Source: Norana najaformis (lineage: Eukaryota > Annelida > Clitellata > Crassiclitellata > Hormogastridae). Taken from it: a stretch of 64,000 bases of DNA. Each line of letters begins with the position of its first letter. Within the stretch, counting starts at the first letter, position 1. Below the pieces are notes generated by a model. That model saw nothing but the letters and a program-made list of their open reading frames with translations. It had not been told where the DNA came from and made no database searches. Shown here piece after piece: positions 13,301 to 25,326 of the stretch. Location of the stretch: positions 6,541,229 to 6,605,228 of the forward strand of contig OZ029923.1 in the NCBI GenBank assembly GCA_964023275.1, written 5' to 3'. A program made the position numbers and the translations under genes.

Positions 13301-16300
13301 CCACTTAAGAGGCATTGCAGTGTTTAGATACTTACTTTCTGACTGATTGACCCTGACAGGAATGTTGGAGGAAGGAATATGCACAAAAGGCTTGACTTGC
13401 CCCGTTGCGATCATCATTTAAATCACTTGTGAAGACTCATTTTGTACTCTGGCCTTTGCATGACTTCGTCTGGGCGCATAGCGAACAGTCACCTGTGCCT
13501 CAGATTCAGATTTTGTGCACGTAAAAAGTGCTTAAAATAAATAAACTGAACCTTGGTTCCCAAATTCCTTTCTATGTCACTGGGCTCTAAAGTTTGGTTG
13601 ACCACAGAGCAAAATTTCTAGCATATCTGTTCTGTGTTGGTTCACCTTTCCATCTGGAATGGGTTGCTAACCATAGTCCATTGCTATCAGTTTAATTGAA
13701 CAAGTAAGAAGTTTTCTGTGTTTGGTGCTAGATAAGTTCACTGCAGTTACAAATACCGAAAAATGCTCCAAATTTATGAGGTAATTTAAACTAGTTTTGG
13801 ATTTCAGGAACAGTTCTACAGTCAAGGCCTTGATCAGGTCTTGGCTGTTGATCGTAAATCAATGTTAGACGAAATCGACGATCTTCGCCAGCAGATTGCA
13901 ACACTTCAACAGGAGCTTCTTGACGACAACAAAAACCTCTCAGACAAACTGAGTGGTCTTGAAATTCGCTTCAAGAAACGGCAGAAGCGCCTTAAAAATC
14001 AGCGTCAGTAGCACTTGCATCATTAGCAATAGTAACTGCTAGCTGTCATAAGAAATAGCATGAGCATCTATTTAGATCAGTTAAATAGCAGTGTTAGCAG
14101 AGCTTTTGAGAGGTACATAAAAGGTGCTATATAAATGGTTTGTTATATTACATTACATCGCATTGAGATTATGTACCCTGGTTTTTTATATTACACTACG
14201 TCATGTAGAGCGGGATGGAGATTATTCACCCTGGTGCAGTGTGAAGATATCGCAATATCTTAGCAGCTCTTGACTCCTTTTGTAACATAGAAATCCCACA
14301 CAGTAATAGGCTATTGTGATAACGTAATATAATTGATGTGATCACATAAGTGATGTGGTAATACTAAGCAGGATCATTTAACAACATTCCATATCTATTA
14401 AGTTCTGTCCAGTTCAGTTATAAAGTACATTTTTAGGTTTTTCACAACCTAGTTTTCAGACAGGAGTTGTTTATCCTTGTAGGATATTTGAAAATCAAAT
14501 ATTAAAAGGGTTGAACTGAAGGTTGTTGTGTCATTTTGGTTCAAGTCAATGCAGCCGAGGCACAGCTGAGTGACGAACGTGACTTGCGAAGTGAGCTTCA
14601 GTCCACGATTGACCTGGAAAGGCTTTTTATTGCACAACTGAAAGACCAGCTGAACCAAGAGTTGGATTCAGCCGAACACCTGAAGGAAAAAATATCCAAG
14701 CTGCAACTGGAACTCGACGATTCTGAGACTGCGTTGAAAGAAGAACGAACAAAACTTGTCACCTTACTGTAAGTCAACTAGAACACTTTATTATAGTTAT
14801 GAAAGTTAGGCCTTTGAGTTGGGCCTTTGAGTTAGACCTTTGAGTTAGGCCTTTGAGTTAGGCCGAGTTAGACCTTTGGGTTAGGCCCTTGAGTTAGACC
14901 TTTGAGTTAGGCCTTTGAGTTAGACCTTTGAGTTGGGCCTTTGAGTTGGGCCTTTGAGTTGGGCCTTTAAGTTGGGCCTTTGAGTTGGGCCTTTGAGTTG
15001 GGCCTTTGAGTTGGGCCTTTGTTGGTGCTCAGTTACACAGCAGCATAAGTTGGGTACTAGTACCGTCATTAAATACTAGTACGAAATCATAATTATGATC
15101 TTCAGATTTTTTCAGAGTCCAAAAAGTCCAAATTATGGGAACAAACTTATTCACAGGCACTGAGTCAAAACGCAGTTAGTGAGACAGCTATGGTGAGATT
15201 TGGTCCCTTTTCTTGATGCAGAGGTCAGGCAGGTAGACAGGCAGACAGTTGTTTTTAGAATTAGAGAGGCAAGAATGATAAGGAGAAGAGAGGAATAAAC
15301 AAGTGTTAGGAATATAATGATTTTTTTAACTTCTAGGTGTGAGAGAGATGAAGAGAGAAGAAGAAGCAACGGAATGTCTGACTTCAAAAGCAAAGAACAG
15401 TTCTTATCTGAACAATCTGCTGAGAAATCGAAACATGAACCTTTCTGGAATGAACTTGGCTATGGCCAGACGTCTGAAATCATCGAGGTTTGAGCTACCA
15501 TTCTTTTAGAAGATGTTATTTAACATAAACTTAACATGATGTTTTATGATGTAGAGTGCAACATGTGATAGTGAAAAATATGAAATAAATCAGGTGAGAA
15601 AAGTAAGCATGATAAGTTTAATATTTAGAAAATTTTTCTGATACTTGTGGGTGCTTTGACTGGCTCTTCTTCTGCCCTAACACTTCTCCGCCCTCCAGTC
15701 ACCTCATCCTTAAAATTTGGTAATCGCTCCATAGCCATAGCTGCCCCACCACTCTGGAATAAACTCCCCCCAGAACTGCGACAGTTTTGGGACCCATCAT
15801 ACAAACTCACCGATGCTGCACCGCTTGCAATTTCTGCTTCGGCCTTTCACTCAAAACTGAAAACATTCCTCTTCCACAGATCATATCCTGACACCCCTTC
15901 TTCCTCTTATCTGCCTCTGCTCTCCCGCCCCAAACATCACCCACGGTAGCTACCATGCTGTCTCTCTGCCTGACTCTTGGATCTTGACCAGGAATCGAAC
16001 CCTTTTGTGTATCGATTTTTTTTTGACTGAGCGCCTGTGAATAAGCTGGTCCCCGCGGCGCGGCTTTCGTTGGGCGCTGTAGAAATCTTGGGATTACATT
16101 ACGATGTGTTTGTCATCGAGTAATGTCAGTGTTTGACTTCATTATCTAATTCAGTTGACCATTCATTTCATTCAGAGAGAATATTTTAATATGGTGTTTG
16201 TGTATTATTGCCTGTTATGTATAATTAGCAAGTTAACTAAAAATATTGGCTAATCTGTGAATTTCAGTCTCTGAAATTGGAATTACTGCAAGAAAAGGAA

Positions 16301-19300
16301 GAGCATCGGCAGGTAAAACACGACCTGGAGTGGGAACGCAACCAACGAAATAATCTGGAGAACAAAATTAAGAGTCTTTGGGAGAAGATTGGATCCTTAG
16401 ATTCTGACAGTCACCTGCAGCTGGTTCTGGAAACTGATCTTCACACGGAAAAGCCAATGTTAGATTTTCAGTTTTCTTTGTAGTTTTTTAAAATATTGAT
16501 TGCGTTGCTAAATATATGATGCAGTTTAATTACCCCTCTTCGTGGCTTACTTGGGTTGATCAGTTCTTCCAAATTCATCCTTTTCTACTTTTCAGTCCTC
16601 TTCTACTTTAGGTATAGCTCACTCTCTTCTTGCATATGCGACCAACATGTCTATGTTTCAACCCTAACAACGACTATCTATGGGCCCACTTTGGACCCAC
16701 ATACTTGGCAAAGGATTGTAAAATCTATAGTTGTAAGAGAGTGCTGTACTGAGGTGAATTCCTTTTTAACACATTGCTCTTCATGTCACTAGCTGCCTAA
16801 GAATGTGATCTGAATTTAGGTTTCTGGACAACTTCTACTACTCTATGAGAAGAGAAGATTTGCTCAGTCAATGTGAACAGCTACAACGTTTGGTCGCCAA
16901 ATTTCGAGACGATCTGTCCAAGTGCAGCATAATCAGGTCAGAGACTAGGCCAGTTTTAAAAATGTGGGTAGACGTCAGTTCGCAAATACTTCACGTGAAT
17001 CATCAGTACTGTTATCCTCTGAAGTAATGATCATCTATCTTTGGAACGTTTTCCATCTCCCAGAGCATGTCCATTGTACTCGCATTGGGATCATATTCAG
17101 TCATCGCCAGTGGCACAGTACAGACCAGGTATATGGCCAACGATCGTGGCTATCTGGCATGTAAATGTTAATATACATGGTTTTTCGATAGCGACCGTAT
17201 GGGCTCGACCCTGCTCATTTTGCAATGAATTTATCGGGTGTGATCCTTGTGATGTGCGATTGTTTGTTTATGTGTTTTGTGCATGCAATTTCTTTTTACC
17301 TTGATATATTTTTGCATTTGCAATGCAGATAAGGCGATCATAGGAGAGAGCAGAATATTCAACATTTTAAACCTAATATTATCTAGAAATGATAGCAGAA
17401 AACTGTTGCAATGCAATGGAAATTTTTTACCTCAAAATAATTTTAGATGAAAGGTGTCTTTGGATATTAACTGTTGTTAGATTGACGATTTGGTATCTGC
17501 TAAATTATGACATCTCCATTACTTTTCGTTTACAGATAATTAAATGAATGTTTTTCTTAAACACGTTTTTGATTACTTAACTGTCTGGCAACTTCCATTG
17601 TAGTAAGGACACTAGCATGTTGAATGAGGAACTGATGTCAGTCTGCCAATCTTTGGATAATTTAATCCGAAACGGGGATCACGTGAAGGACTTTGGAATG
17701 AATCTTTCCTCCAGAGTAAGTCTAACTAAATCAAATCTATTCCAATAACTTACTAAGTCAAATCAAATCTAATAACTTAAGACTAATCAAATGTAATCTA
17801 ATAACTTTTAAAGTATCACATTAATAATACGTGAAGCATTAATTCGTGATTGCTAGTAAGCGAAACTGATTGGCAAACACTGGTCTGGGGAAGTCCAGTT
17901 GAAATAGAAGAGAATAGAAGAGAATACTGGAAGAGGAAAATGCTCATAAGCGAAATGCAATCATCGACCATTTTGTAGTAGTAATAATTCTGATAACAGT
18001 CTTACTTGCAGAAGGATGTATAAATCCAAATAGCAGTAATTCTGATCTTAAATTCCACACTTCTGCAGTGTGCAAAGAATTCTAAATAATAAATAACTAA
18101 AAATGAGAAATTATAATCTCGAGTTCTTAAAATCATTAATAACAGCTACAAAACGAATCATGGCTGTCAGTTAACTACGTGTCAGGTTGACTCAGTTATC
18201 TGTTATGTTGTAAAGTTTCAATGGCTCAGTCTAAACGTGAGTTGGGATCTCATTTTGCAGCTGCTGGATCTGAGCAAGCGGTGTCTGAAAGCAGAGGAAC
18301 ACCAAACGGCACTCATTTACCAAAAGAGGTATCTGCTTCTCCTCATCGGGGGCTTCCAAGACTGTGAACAAGAGACTTTGGCTGCCATCGCTCGATTGGG
18401 TGCCTACCCAACACCTGCTGCGAGGAACCTTAACTCCAGAGCCCCAATGCCTTTGACGAGGTTTCGAAGAATGGTGCAAACTGTTATTGCAATTATTCGG
18501 TTTGTTATTTTATTGTTGTTTTATGTGTTTGATAATAACTAGCTTATTACATGTAAGAGTTACTGTCTTGATTAGTAATGCCAGTAATAAATTACAAATG
18601 ATTGGCATCTCCTTGAGTGTAATTGTAATCGTAATTCGAGATTCATAAAGCACCTCTTAGAGGATAAACTCAACAGAGACACTCAAAAAAAGGTAATGAG
18701 TTGATACCTTATAAAGTATTTCAGTATTAGTTATACAGCTGTTTTTGGTAAAATTTAATACTTATTTAACTCATTTAATACTAATTAACTTAATTAACCC
18801 TGGCCACCAACTGCGCAGTGCAGGCCAGCCATATGTCCTGTGAATGTGACTGTCTGTGTGATTGTCTTCAGTTGATTTTTCATACAGTAAGTATGTTCAG
18901 TTGTTATTAAACTGGTGTATTTTAAAATTCATTACTTGAATACTTGTTAATGTTTAGACTGCAGAATCTGGCTAAGCGTTGGGGCAGTTTCGATGGTGAT
19001 GCACCAAGGCAGATGAGTTCATTGTCGACGTGGAGGACGCTGACTTCTGGTAAATATATAAATGAATTTTTTAACTCCTTAGAAGCATGATGAATTTCCT
19101 AAGTTATTGTTCAAATTTTTCAGCAGTTGCTGAATAATAGTTTCTTTAAAGACAGTTATCCTCCTTAACCCAAAAACTTGAAGTAAATTAAGCTTTACCT
19201 CAAGCCGTGTTAAGTCAAAATTCCAGTACGTGATGTGTCATGAGTATAGCATTGGTTCTGACTAGCAAGACTGTTTTTTATGCTGTTATATTTATATAGC

Positions 19301-20938
19301 ACCATTATCTAGTGAATTGGCTTGAATCAATAGTGCTGAGCATTCAGCATTGAGGACTTATTGCAGTCCTTACATGTGATTGTCTCAGAGAAACTACATA
19401 CACTGTATAACCAGGTGAGTGTAAGCAGTTGAATGGTACGTGGTTGAATGGTAAGAGGTTGAATGGTAAGTGGCTGAATGGTAAGAGGTTGAATGGTAAG
19501 TGGTTGAATGGTAAGAGGTTGAATGGTAAGAGGTTGAATGGTAAGAGGTTGAATGGTAAGTGGTTGAATGGTAAGAGGTTGAATGGTAAGAGGTTGAATG
19601 GTCCGTAATGCAGCTATTTATGGTTAAGTCTAACACTGTTATTGATTAACTTCATTGGGTCCCCAAATACATGTGGGGCGCGGTAGCCAATTGGCTAGAG
19701 CGCTCAGCTTGTAACGCGAAGAGTACGGATTCGAACCTCTTCTGAGATGGTTGCTGTGTGCAGTACTTGAGCAAGTGCTTCACTCACAATTGCTCAGCAC
19801 CATCAACTGATGCTTAGTCATTTGATAGTGGCGCTTGATAAATCAACCTCTATCACATTTCAGGAATTCTGCAGATTTATTAAGATGTTGATTTATTCAG
19901 GGATTGGAACTGGAAGAGAGAATCAAAGTTTCAGTAGTCTGCCACCCGTGTCTTTCATCAGTTCTGAGCCGTCTTCTGGTAAAGAGAATCTTCTTTGTAA
20001 TCACCATTGCAAAAGCAGCTCTCCGATCCATAGATCACAAGCAGTTTCGCGGACAGCACCACGTGCCTTTGACGACGACATCATGTCACGTAGTTGCGAC
20101 TTCGGCTCAGAGAGACTTTCGCTAGTTTACTCGCATTATCCCCCATCACCTACCAGACGTTCAGCTAAAAGGTTTGTGCTTCATATCAGACTTCTTCAGT
20201 ATAGCTTCATTGCTTCTTTCATCCAATGTAGCGACATGATTGCTTCCATTCTTCCTTCAATCACTTGCTTTAATTTATGCTAAAACTGGAAAGATTGGTT
20301 AAGAAAGAATTGAAAATAATTTGTATTATCCCTTGTATCCATTCGGATTTATGTTAGTATGTTCCTACATGTATCTATATATGCATTTATTTATACATAT
20401 CATATATATACACTCATGTATGTACCTGTATGTACTTATGTCTGAACTCTTGTACAGTGCCTTTTAAGAACATACAAGGTGCAAACATACATACATCTGT
20501 ACATACATGCATATATGTACACACATACATACATATATACTTACTTGCATACTTGCCTGGTATATGTCTTCTAATCCCTTGCTTTCATACACTGATATAA
20601 CATGCCATACACTCTAGTGTGCTGGTCTTTCCTCATGGGACGATCTGCCTTTGAACACACACTTGCTGTCTCTTCTGGCTTAGCTCTACTCTCTTTCTAT
20701 CTTAAGGTACACCTATCTGAATCTCTTAGACGGCCATCTTCACGCTACTTTCGAGACATCCTTGAAGGGAGCTGTATAAATGATTCAGTACATCCATGTG
20801 CTTTGTTGTACGAACAGGCGTTGTACTGATGACTCTGAATGCATCCGAAGGCAACGACTGTCAAAGAGGTCGCAGTCGGCTGACTTTACGAGAAGTCGGA
20901 AACTTCCTGTGCGACCAACTTCCACTTATCTCTGGTAG
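1334..20938 (+). CDS. AKAP9/PCNT-like: AKAP9/pericentrin-like centrosomal scaffold, 3' part (23 exons, PACT domain)
   Basis: Exons read by eye: 1334-1423, 1712-1974, 2357-2475, 3024-3214, 4221-4343, 4784-4983, 5611-5829, 6127-6318, 7313-7447, 8106-8240, 9094-9561, 10039-12249, 12842-13006, 13808-14003, 14555-14768, 15337-15487, 16268-16479, 16820-16936, 17604-17715, 18261-18499, 18958-19049, 19901-20171, 20818-20938. All have AG acceptors and GT donors, and every junction keeps one frame to a TAG at 20936-20938, giving at least 2077 residues. The first exon needs one base from an upstream exon, so the 5' end is outside the window. Nearly all of it is Glu/Lys/Leu-rich coiled coil; the end carries ALIYQKRYLLLLIGGFQD and TRFRRMVQTVIAIIR, the hallmark of the PACT domain that targets AKAP9 and pericentrin to centrosomes. 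The expected role is scaffolding of pericentriolar material, microtubule nucleation and possibly PKA anchoring. I cannot say whether it is closer to AKAP9 or PCNT. Confidence 0.87.
3780..3990 (+). repeat. CATA/ACAT tetranucleotide tract in an AKAP9/PCNT-like intron
   Basis: Impure repeats of ATAC type with ACAC interruptions; ORFs in it (all Tyr/Thr/His/Ile) are artefacts. Confidence 0.9.
8325..8485 (+). repeat. 13-bp minisatellite (AAAATCATAATCC)
   Basis: About eleven near-perfect units follow a reverse repeat tail in an AKAP9/PCNT-like intron. Confidence 0.9.
9094..9561 (+). CDS. AKAP9/PCNT-like: Coiled-coil exon of the AKAP9/PCNT-like gene (156 codons)
   Basis: This is a phase 0-0 exon between a TTGTTTAG acceptor and a GAG|GTAGGA donor. 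It has no internal stop in frame and encodes a pure heptad-rich helix, with blocks such as REQLEEKQSLLEIQIDEM and ELDNREKELEELRKEQQ. There is no enzymatic motif. It continues directly into the giant coil exon at 10039 after an intron that holds a reverse-oriented repeat tail. Confidence 0.85.
9590..9890 (-). mobile_element. Repeat tail with GATTA-type end, reverse orientation
   Basis: AATCTAATCTAATGACCTCT, TAGCGCTGTTATCATAATGT and AACTGTTGGAGAAGCTGGGT. The same core occurs in reverse at 8245-8320, 6960-7110 and forward at 7840-7900 and 58480. Lies in an AKAP9/PCNT-like intron. Confidence 0.5.
10039..12249 (+). CDS. AKAP9/PCNT-like: Giant 737-codon coiled-coil exon of the AKAP9/PCNT-like gene
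   Basis: One uninterrupted phase 0-0 exon of 2211 nt (acceptor GATTGCAG, donor AAG|GTAAAA) makes over a third of the visible protein, far larger than its neighbours (90-470 nt). From about 10098 to 10510 the helix is a tandem array with a 22-residue period, anchored by the recurring pairs RHRKDL, RHQKEI, RHVKDL, SHTKKL and KHLEEM. A period of 22 equals two hendecads, so this stretch should form a slightly right-handed or nearly straight coil rather than a canonical heptad coil. Later parts return to ordinary long coil. The size and internal repeat suggest growth by tandem duplication within one exon. Confidence 0.85.
13050..13290 (-). mobile_element. SINE body fragment, third family
   Basis: GTAAAGTATCCCATATCCCA, GCAATGGACGAATGCCAAGG and GGTACCAAATTATACTGCTT match 26886-27185 without the tRNA head. 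AKAP9/PCNT-like intron. Confidence 0.6.
14555..14768 (+). CDS. AKAP9/PCNT-like: Exon of the AKAP9/PCNT-like gene with two possible in-frame acceptors
   Basis: It encodes LRSELQSTIDLERLFIAQLKDQLNQEL and more coil, resembling the segment that precedes the PACT region in AKAP9 relatives. Two AG acceptors 9 nt apart (ending at 14545 and 14554) both restore the same frame after the phase-1 end of the 13808-14003 exon, so the protein may differ by three residues. The donor is CT|GTAAGT, phase 2, joined to the exon at 15337. Confidence 0.8.
14807..15021 (+). repeat. 13-bp minisatellite (GGGCCTTTGAGTT)
   Basis: About sixteen units varying between GGGCC, AGGCC and AGACC, starting about 40 nt after the donor of exon 14555-14768. 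Confidence 0.9.
15110..15250 (-). mobile_element. LINE 3' tail fragment, reverse orientation
   Basis: The bases read TTATTCACAGGCACTGAGTC, the complement of the family tail, followed by a short AGGCAGGTAGACAGGCAGAC tract at the position where other copies have their CCTG block. Lies in an AKAP9/PCNT-like intron. Confidence 0.55.
15636..16110 (+). mobile_element. LINE 3' end with reverse-transcriptase C-terminus
   Basis: The intron between exons 15337 and 16268 holds an open stretch ending IAAPPLWNKLPPELRQFW and ASAFHSKLKTFLFHRSYP. This is the usual C-terminus of CR1/jockey/RTE-type reverse transcriptases (AAP-LWN-LP-ELR ... F-S-LKT-LF). It is followed by a 3'UTR (TTGACTGAGCGCCTGTGAAT, then GGGCGCTGTAGAAATC) and an ATTACG-type tail. 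It is a 5'-truncated, dead copy and the best-preserved reference for the family in this window. Confidence 0.85.
18261..19049 (+). CDS. AKAP9/PCNT-like: PACT domain exons (18261-18499 and 18958-19049)
   Basis: The first exon encodes LLDLSKRCLKAEEHQ, then ALIYQKRYLLLLIGGFQD, CEQETLAAIARLGAYP, and TRFRRMVQTVIAIIR; the second continues LQNLAKRWGSFDGDAP. This order (YQK-YLLL-GGFQ, then an Arg-Phe-Arg helix, then a KRW end) matches the PACT domain known to bind calmodulin and dock to the centrosome in AKAP9 and pericentrin. The split inside the basic helix uses a phase-2 intron (CG|GTTTGT to TTTAG|A). This domain is the main basis for naming the gene. Confidence 0.88.
19425..19605 (+). repeat. 15-bp minisatellite (GGTTGAATGGTAAGT)
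   Basis: About twelve units. The unit length is a multiple of three, so it reads open on the minus strand as a five-residue repeat (YHSTS), which I treat as an artefact. Confidence 0.9.
19672..19862 (+). mobile_element. tRNA-derived SINE in the AKAP9/PCNT-like intron before 19901
   Basis: A tRNA-like head with an A box (TAGCCAATTGG) and a B box (GGATTCGAACC) is followed by TTGAGCAAGTGCTTCACTCA, CACAATTGCTCAGCACCATC and AACTGATGCTTAGTCA. The same body occurs in reverse at 46735-46930 and 53038-53205. Confidence 0.75.
19901..20938 (+). CDS. AKAP9/PCNT-like: C-terminal tail exons after PACT (19901-20171, 20818-20938)
   Basis: After PACT the protein continues for about 130 residues of low-complexity Ser/Pro/Arg-rich sequence without coil, for example SFSSLPPVSFISSEPSSGKE and HYPPSPTRRSAKR, ending in an Arg-rich tail (RRQRLSKRSQSADF, ending TYLW). 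Junction phases are 1 and 2 and fit the upstream exons exactly. Tails after PACT are poorly conserved between animals, so this part rests on splice signals and frame only. A SINE sits in the intron before 19901. Confidence 0.7.
20340..20560 (+). repeat. CATA/GTAT tract with repeat core in an AKAP9/PCNT-like intron
   Basis: Tetranucleotide repeats on both sides of TTGTACAGTGCCTTTTAAGA; similar arrangements at 4510-4570, 21060-21245, 44950-45135 and 53990. Confidence 0.7.
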
Positions 20939-22787
20939 ACAGGAATTCTGCTGAACCGTGTAAATTCTGGGTGTATGCGACGTTATTTGTTTACGTAAAG
21001 GTTGAACATTTTTGACTGACCTGTCATTAATTCACCGTCTTGGCTTCCAGTCTTCACTCTTAAACGTTACGTGTGTATGTACATATGTATGTATTTCTGT
21101 ATGTATGTACCAGTATGTGTGTATGTACATATGTACTGATAATTATGTACCAAATTTATGTATGTATGTATGTTTGTATGTATTTATGTATGTATGTCTT
21201 CATATTTATGTAGCACCTTTTATGAAACTCTTAAGGGTGCTGAAACATGCTTTCTGACAGTTCTAAAGTGTGAATTAAGCTGAAAACATTCTTGAGATTG
21301 TCACGAGGATTTGCTAGGGGCAGAATTTAAGCATAATTTAATACAATTTTACATAATTGAATGTATATATTTATCTAATTTAAATGGTGCAGGCCAGCAT
21401 TGGCGTTATGATCTCTTTTTTGTAATCTTTAGAAGTTTCTTAGTAATTTAACTGTAATTGGGAATTTATACATTGCCCCTGTAAGAGAACCTCCTTAGCG
21501 GTGCGCAGTAGTACTAGTACTAGTAGTTAAATCTGTGTTGTACACTCCAATTTTCTGTGATAGTCTATAAACTTTTGCGTTTCTCGTTTCCCCTTTTATG
21601 AAGCAATGTTGATGTTGAGTAGAGTGAATGGAATCAGTTTGAGTGGCTGATTGCAAAACACATGCGTTTCATTGCTGTGGTCTAGACTGATTTGTGCAAT
21701 TGATAATTTATTCTTAAGGGTCAAAGATGTTGAGCATAATTTAAGAACAAGTAGCATAACAACACCGTGAATTTGTCAAAGAAATTTTATAAAATTTCAA
21801 GTATTGTTTTGATCTATGTAGATATTCATAAATTGGCTGGATTCAGTATGTTAACTGTCACCAATGACTGAACCGCTGTCAACAATTATATAATGTGCTT
21901 CAGGGAAACAATTTTAAGAACTAGAATATAAGAACATTCCTCAGTTAAGAACAAGTTATATTTAGAATTTTAGGATAAGTTACTGGTACTCAATTGCAGC
22001 TGTTATTTAATGAGAGCAGGATCATGGCTAGGAGTAAATTATTCTATTCTACGTCTTCCATAAATCATTGCAAATTTTGTGAATGGTGAGTGAATAATTA
22101 TGTATATTAACTAATTTATTCTAAGAGTGCTCTTTTGTCAGTCAGTACCACCTTTTCATTATCAGTGTACAACATACAGGATATGTTTTAATAAAACATT
22201 TAACAGTGTTGTTTGGACTGCAGCAGTATATGAACAATCTCAACCACATTCTTTCTAAGCAGTTTTGAGTGGTTCTTTTGCAGCTGGTGCTATATAAATT
22301 TAACCACTACATTCCATCATTAGAGATTTTGTACCTGCGCTCAGAAGTTACAACAACAAAAATAAACCGGCACATAACTTTTTTATCTGCTAGGAGGACA
22401 AAACATCATTCAACTACAAAACTCGATCTACGCCCTTTAATTTTTAAAGCACGAAACAAACCAATACAAGCTCTAAAAAGTTCTTCTAACAGCTTAAACT
22501 AGTGTGGCCAGAATGCTCACTGACATAAATTATCTGGTACTAAACAATAACTGCTGCACATTAAAGTCTGACAATTTGTCCCATTACCTTAGAAATCAAT
22601 TATAACTGACTGCTGGCCTAACAAACCAGACACTGCTTTCTCAGCACTCCATTATTATTATTATTTTATTATTATTATTTTATTTTTATTATTACTATGA
22701 GCATGCTAGACAATAGTAACTGAAACCTCACTACAATGTTACATCTTGAAGCCATGCTGTAACAACACTGTGTTATAAAAAGTCCAG

Positions 22788-22935
22788 CACATTCTAAAAC
22801 TATAACGTTACATCTATAATGTTTCTATATTCTAAAACTATAGCGTTACATCTATAATGTTACTATATTCTAAAACTACAATGTTACATCTATAATGTTA
22901 CTATATTCTAAAACTATAATGTTACATCTTGAAGC
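22788..22935 (+). repeat. About 39-bp tandem repeat, four copies
   Basis: Units of the type ATTCTAAAACTATAACGTTA followed by CATCTATAATGTTACTAT. Confidence 0.8.
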
Positions 22936-22979
22936 CATGTTGTAACAACGTTCTTATAAAAGCCACGTTCTAAAACTTT

Positions 22980-23260
22980 TTCACGATGCTTGTTATATCA
23001 GTGCAGAAGGTAGTTCAGAGGAAACTGGGATTATTTGGTCAAATATGTAGAATGAGCAACAATAGGAAGATCAAGACATTAGTGTTCGGATGATGGATAG
23101 ACCAAAAAAGAGAGGACGACCCCATAAAGAATGGGTAGACGACATAATCCATTGGTGTGGAACATCACTCCAGGAGCGGAGCATTGGAAAGACAACACTG
23201 GAGGAACATAGCGAGAACGGCAAAGGACACCTAGAGGCTTTGAGCCGTTTATGATGATGA
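22980..23260 (+). mobile_element. LINE reverse-transcriptase C-terminal relic of a second type
   Basis: One frame reads VQKVVQRKLGLFGQICRM and, after a frameshift, RPKKRGRPHKEWVDDIIHW. This is the R-L-WFGHV-RM ... RGRP-K-W-D tail typical of another LINE class. Frameshifted and isolated. Confidence 0.75.
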
Positions 23261-25221
23261 CGATGTTATAACAAACAAGTCCATGACGATGTTATAACAA
23301 ACAAGTCCAAGGAGGTTACTATGTATATACCACAGATATATGCATTACATGTGTATATATAATGTGTATACATATATAAGGATATTATAGATATATATAT
23401 ATATATACGCATACATGAAACTGAAAGTGATATAATGAAAATCTGCTGCTAAAACTAACTCTAGTTTTCTAAAACTAACTCTAGTTTTGATACCCTGCGA
23501 TACATCTTCAGAATTATGAATACTGATGACAGACCATGCTAAAACATGGCAATCATAAACACGATAAAAAATGCCATATTGCATAACGTTAACCAAATCG
23601 GTAGATATGTTAAAAATAATACTTGGTTACCCATCATAGCCACAAATGAAAGCTGTGAAGTAACACCAATTTAAATATGCATGACATCATAAAAATGTAA
23701 ACAAATGCAAGAATAAATTATGCAAAGATATGCATAACGCACAGCAGAGTTAAATACCACCAAGTTCAGGCATTCATCTATGGTGACTTGTAGTTATAGA
23801 CGAGTAATATTTTAGAAAATCACACAGAAATATTCCTATTTTGTGGATTAAAACCTGCATCCTTCGTGCTTGCAGATTTTGTCAACATTAAAGACATTAT
23901 TGTTAAAAGAATACAGCAGTTGAGTATACATGTTCTCAGATGTTTGGTCTTGCATTGCAGGACAATATTTAAGTCAGCTAAGGTAGACAAGTGAAGCGAT
24001 GACAAAGTTAGTACAAGCCTCTGTTAATAAATATGTTGTTAACTTATAAAAAGCACAGGTAACATGAACAGGTGAACTGATGACTAATTGAGTACAACCT
24101 TGTGTGTAAATTAGATGCTAACATACAGAAAACCACATCCATTATTGTACTGTGATAATCAAGAGGGACGCAGGCAAAAGACTTGCAAAACAGGATACAC
24201 TTTAAACTGCAGTGGTCTTTCGTTGAGAGATACTTTGTGTCCTCAGAAATGGGATCCTGTGGTTGAGGAATCTTGGAATAGATTCCTCAATCGCAAGAAG
24301 AAAAATGGCAATCCGACTACATGATACCCTCGAGCTCTTGTTGAGAGCGATGAATTTCCAGTTTCATATGATACGCACTGGAATTTGAACTCGATGCAGA
24401 GGTGAATGGCCTCCTCATCAACAATCAACCATAATTAAAGTCCCAACAATAAAAACCGAAAGAAAGCAAAAAAATTATACATAAAACTTAAGATTTTTGG
24501 CAGCTAAAATGATCTTCGTCTATTGCTCAATTAAAACCTTTTGCCCATAACTCAAATTAATCTTCCTAAAAATACACGCTGCTTCTAAATTCAACAGTTA
24601 ACAAAACTACACATCAAAACAGACAACACTGTATATTTAAATGCAACAGGCAACAAACTACACATTAAAACAGACATACAATATTTAAAACTCAGGATTG
24701 TTTTACAAAATCTAAGGCAACATTATTACATTTCACAGCTGTATTTTTCCACTTTTAAAAACTGGGTCGAAATTGAAAACACTAAATTAACGCTGTGTAC
24801 ACATTGCACTGTAGTTACAGAATTCTCAATACAAGTTTTACAGTTCTTGCTGTGAACAATTTTCATAAATTCATCACAGATCTTGTTCAGCAATTTAAAG
24901 CACAATTCGTAATATAAACATTTTACCACATTTTGCTTAAATTTTTTCTCTTGCAGATGTTAAGGTAAACAACAAAAAGGAGATCAGTGCATCAAACAAA
25001 ACACAAAACTGCATTTAATCAAAAGGAAAAATGCAGTGACAACATCATTAAAACCAACAAACAAAAACAATGTTAATTATAACAACTGCAACATCAGTCA
25101 TCAACACATTTCTTAAATAGTTTATTAAGTAAGTAAGTAAGTAACACATTTGTTAACTGAAACTGACACCAAATAAATACCATATTCTAAAAAATATACT
25201 TCATCTACACATCACAAAAAT

Positions 25222-25326
25222 CACTGACAGACTACCCGGTAGTTTTTTGCTGACGACACTGACAGACTACCTGGTAGTTTTCTGCTGACGACACTGGCAG
25301 ACTACCCGGTAGTTTTCTGCTGACGA
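25222..25326 (+). repeat. 35-bp tandem repeat, three copies
   Basis: Units read GACAGACTACCCGGTAGTTT then TCTGCTGACGACACT; each contains the small palindrome CTACCCGGTAG. Confidence 0.85.

Noticed and set aside
15647-15949. A host gene of 100 residues
   Set aside because: The sequence is the C-terminus of a LINE reverse transcriptase within an intron and is repeated at 31.9 kb.
19394-19636. 80-residue ORF with a YHSTS repeat
   Set aside because: The 15-bp minisatellite unit is a multiple of three, so it stays open without selection; it lies inside an intron on the opposite strand.
19677-19755. A functional tRNA gene
   Set aside because: A and B boxes are present, but the acceptor stem does not close convincingly and the tail continues as a SINE body that is repeated elsewhere in the window.
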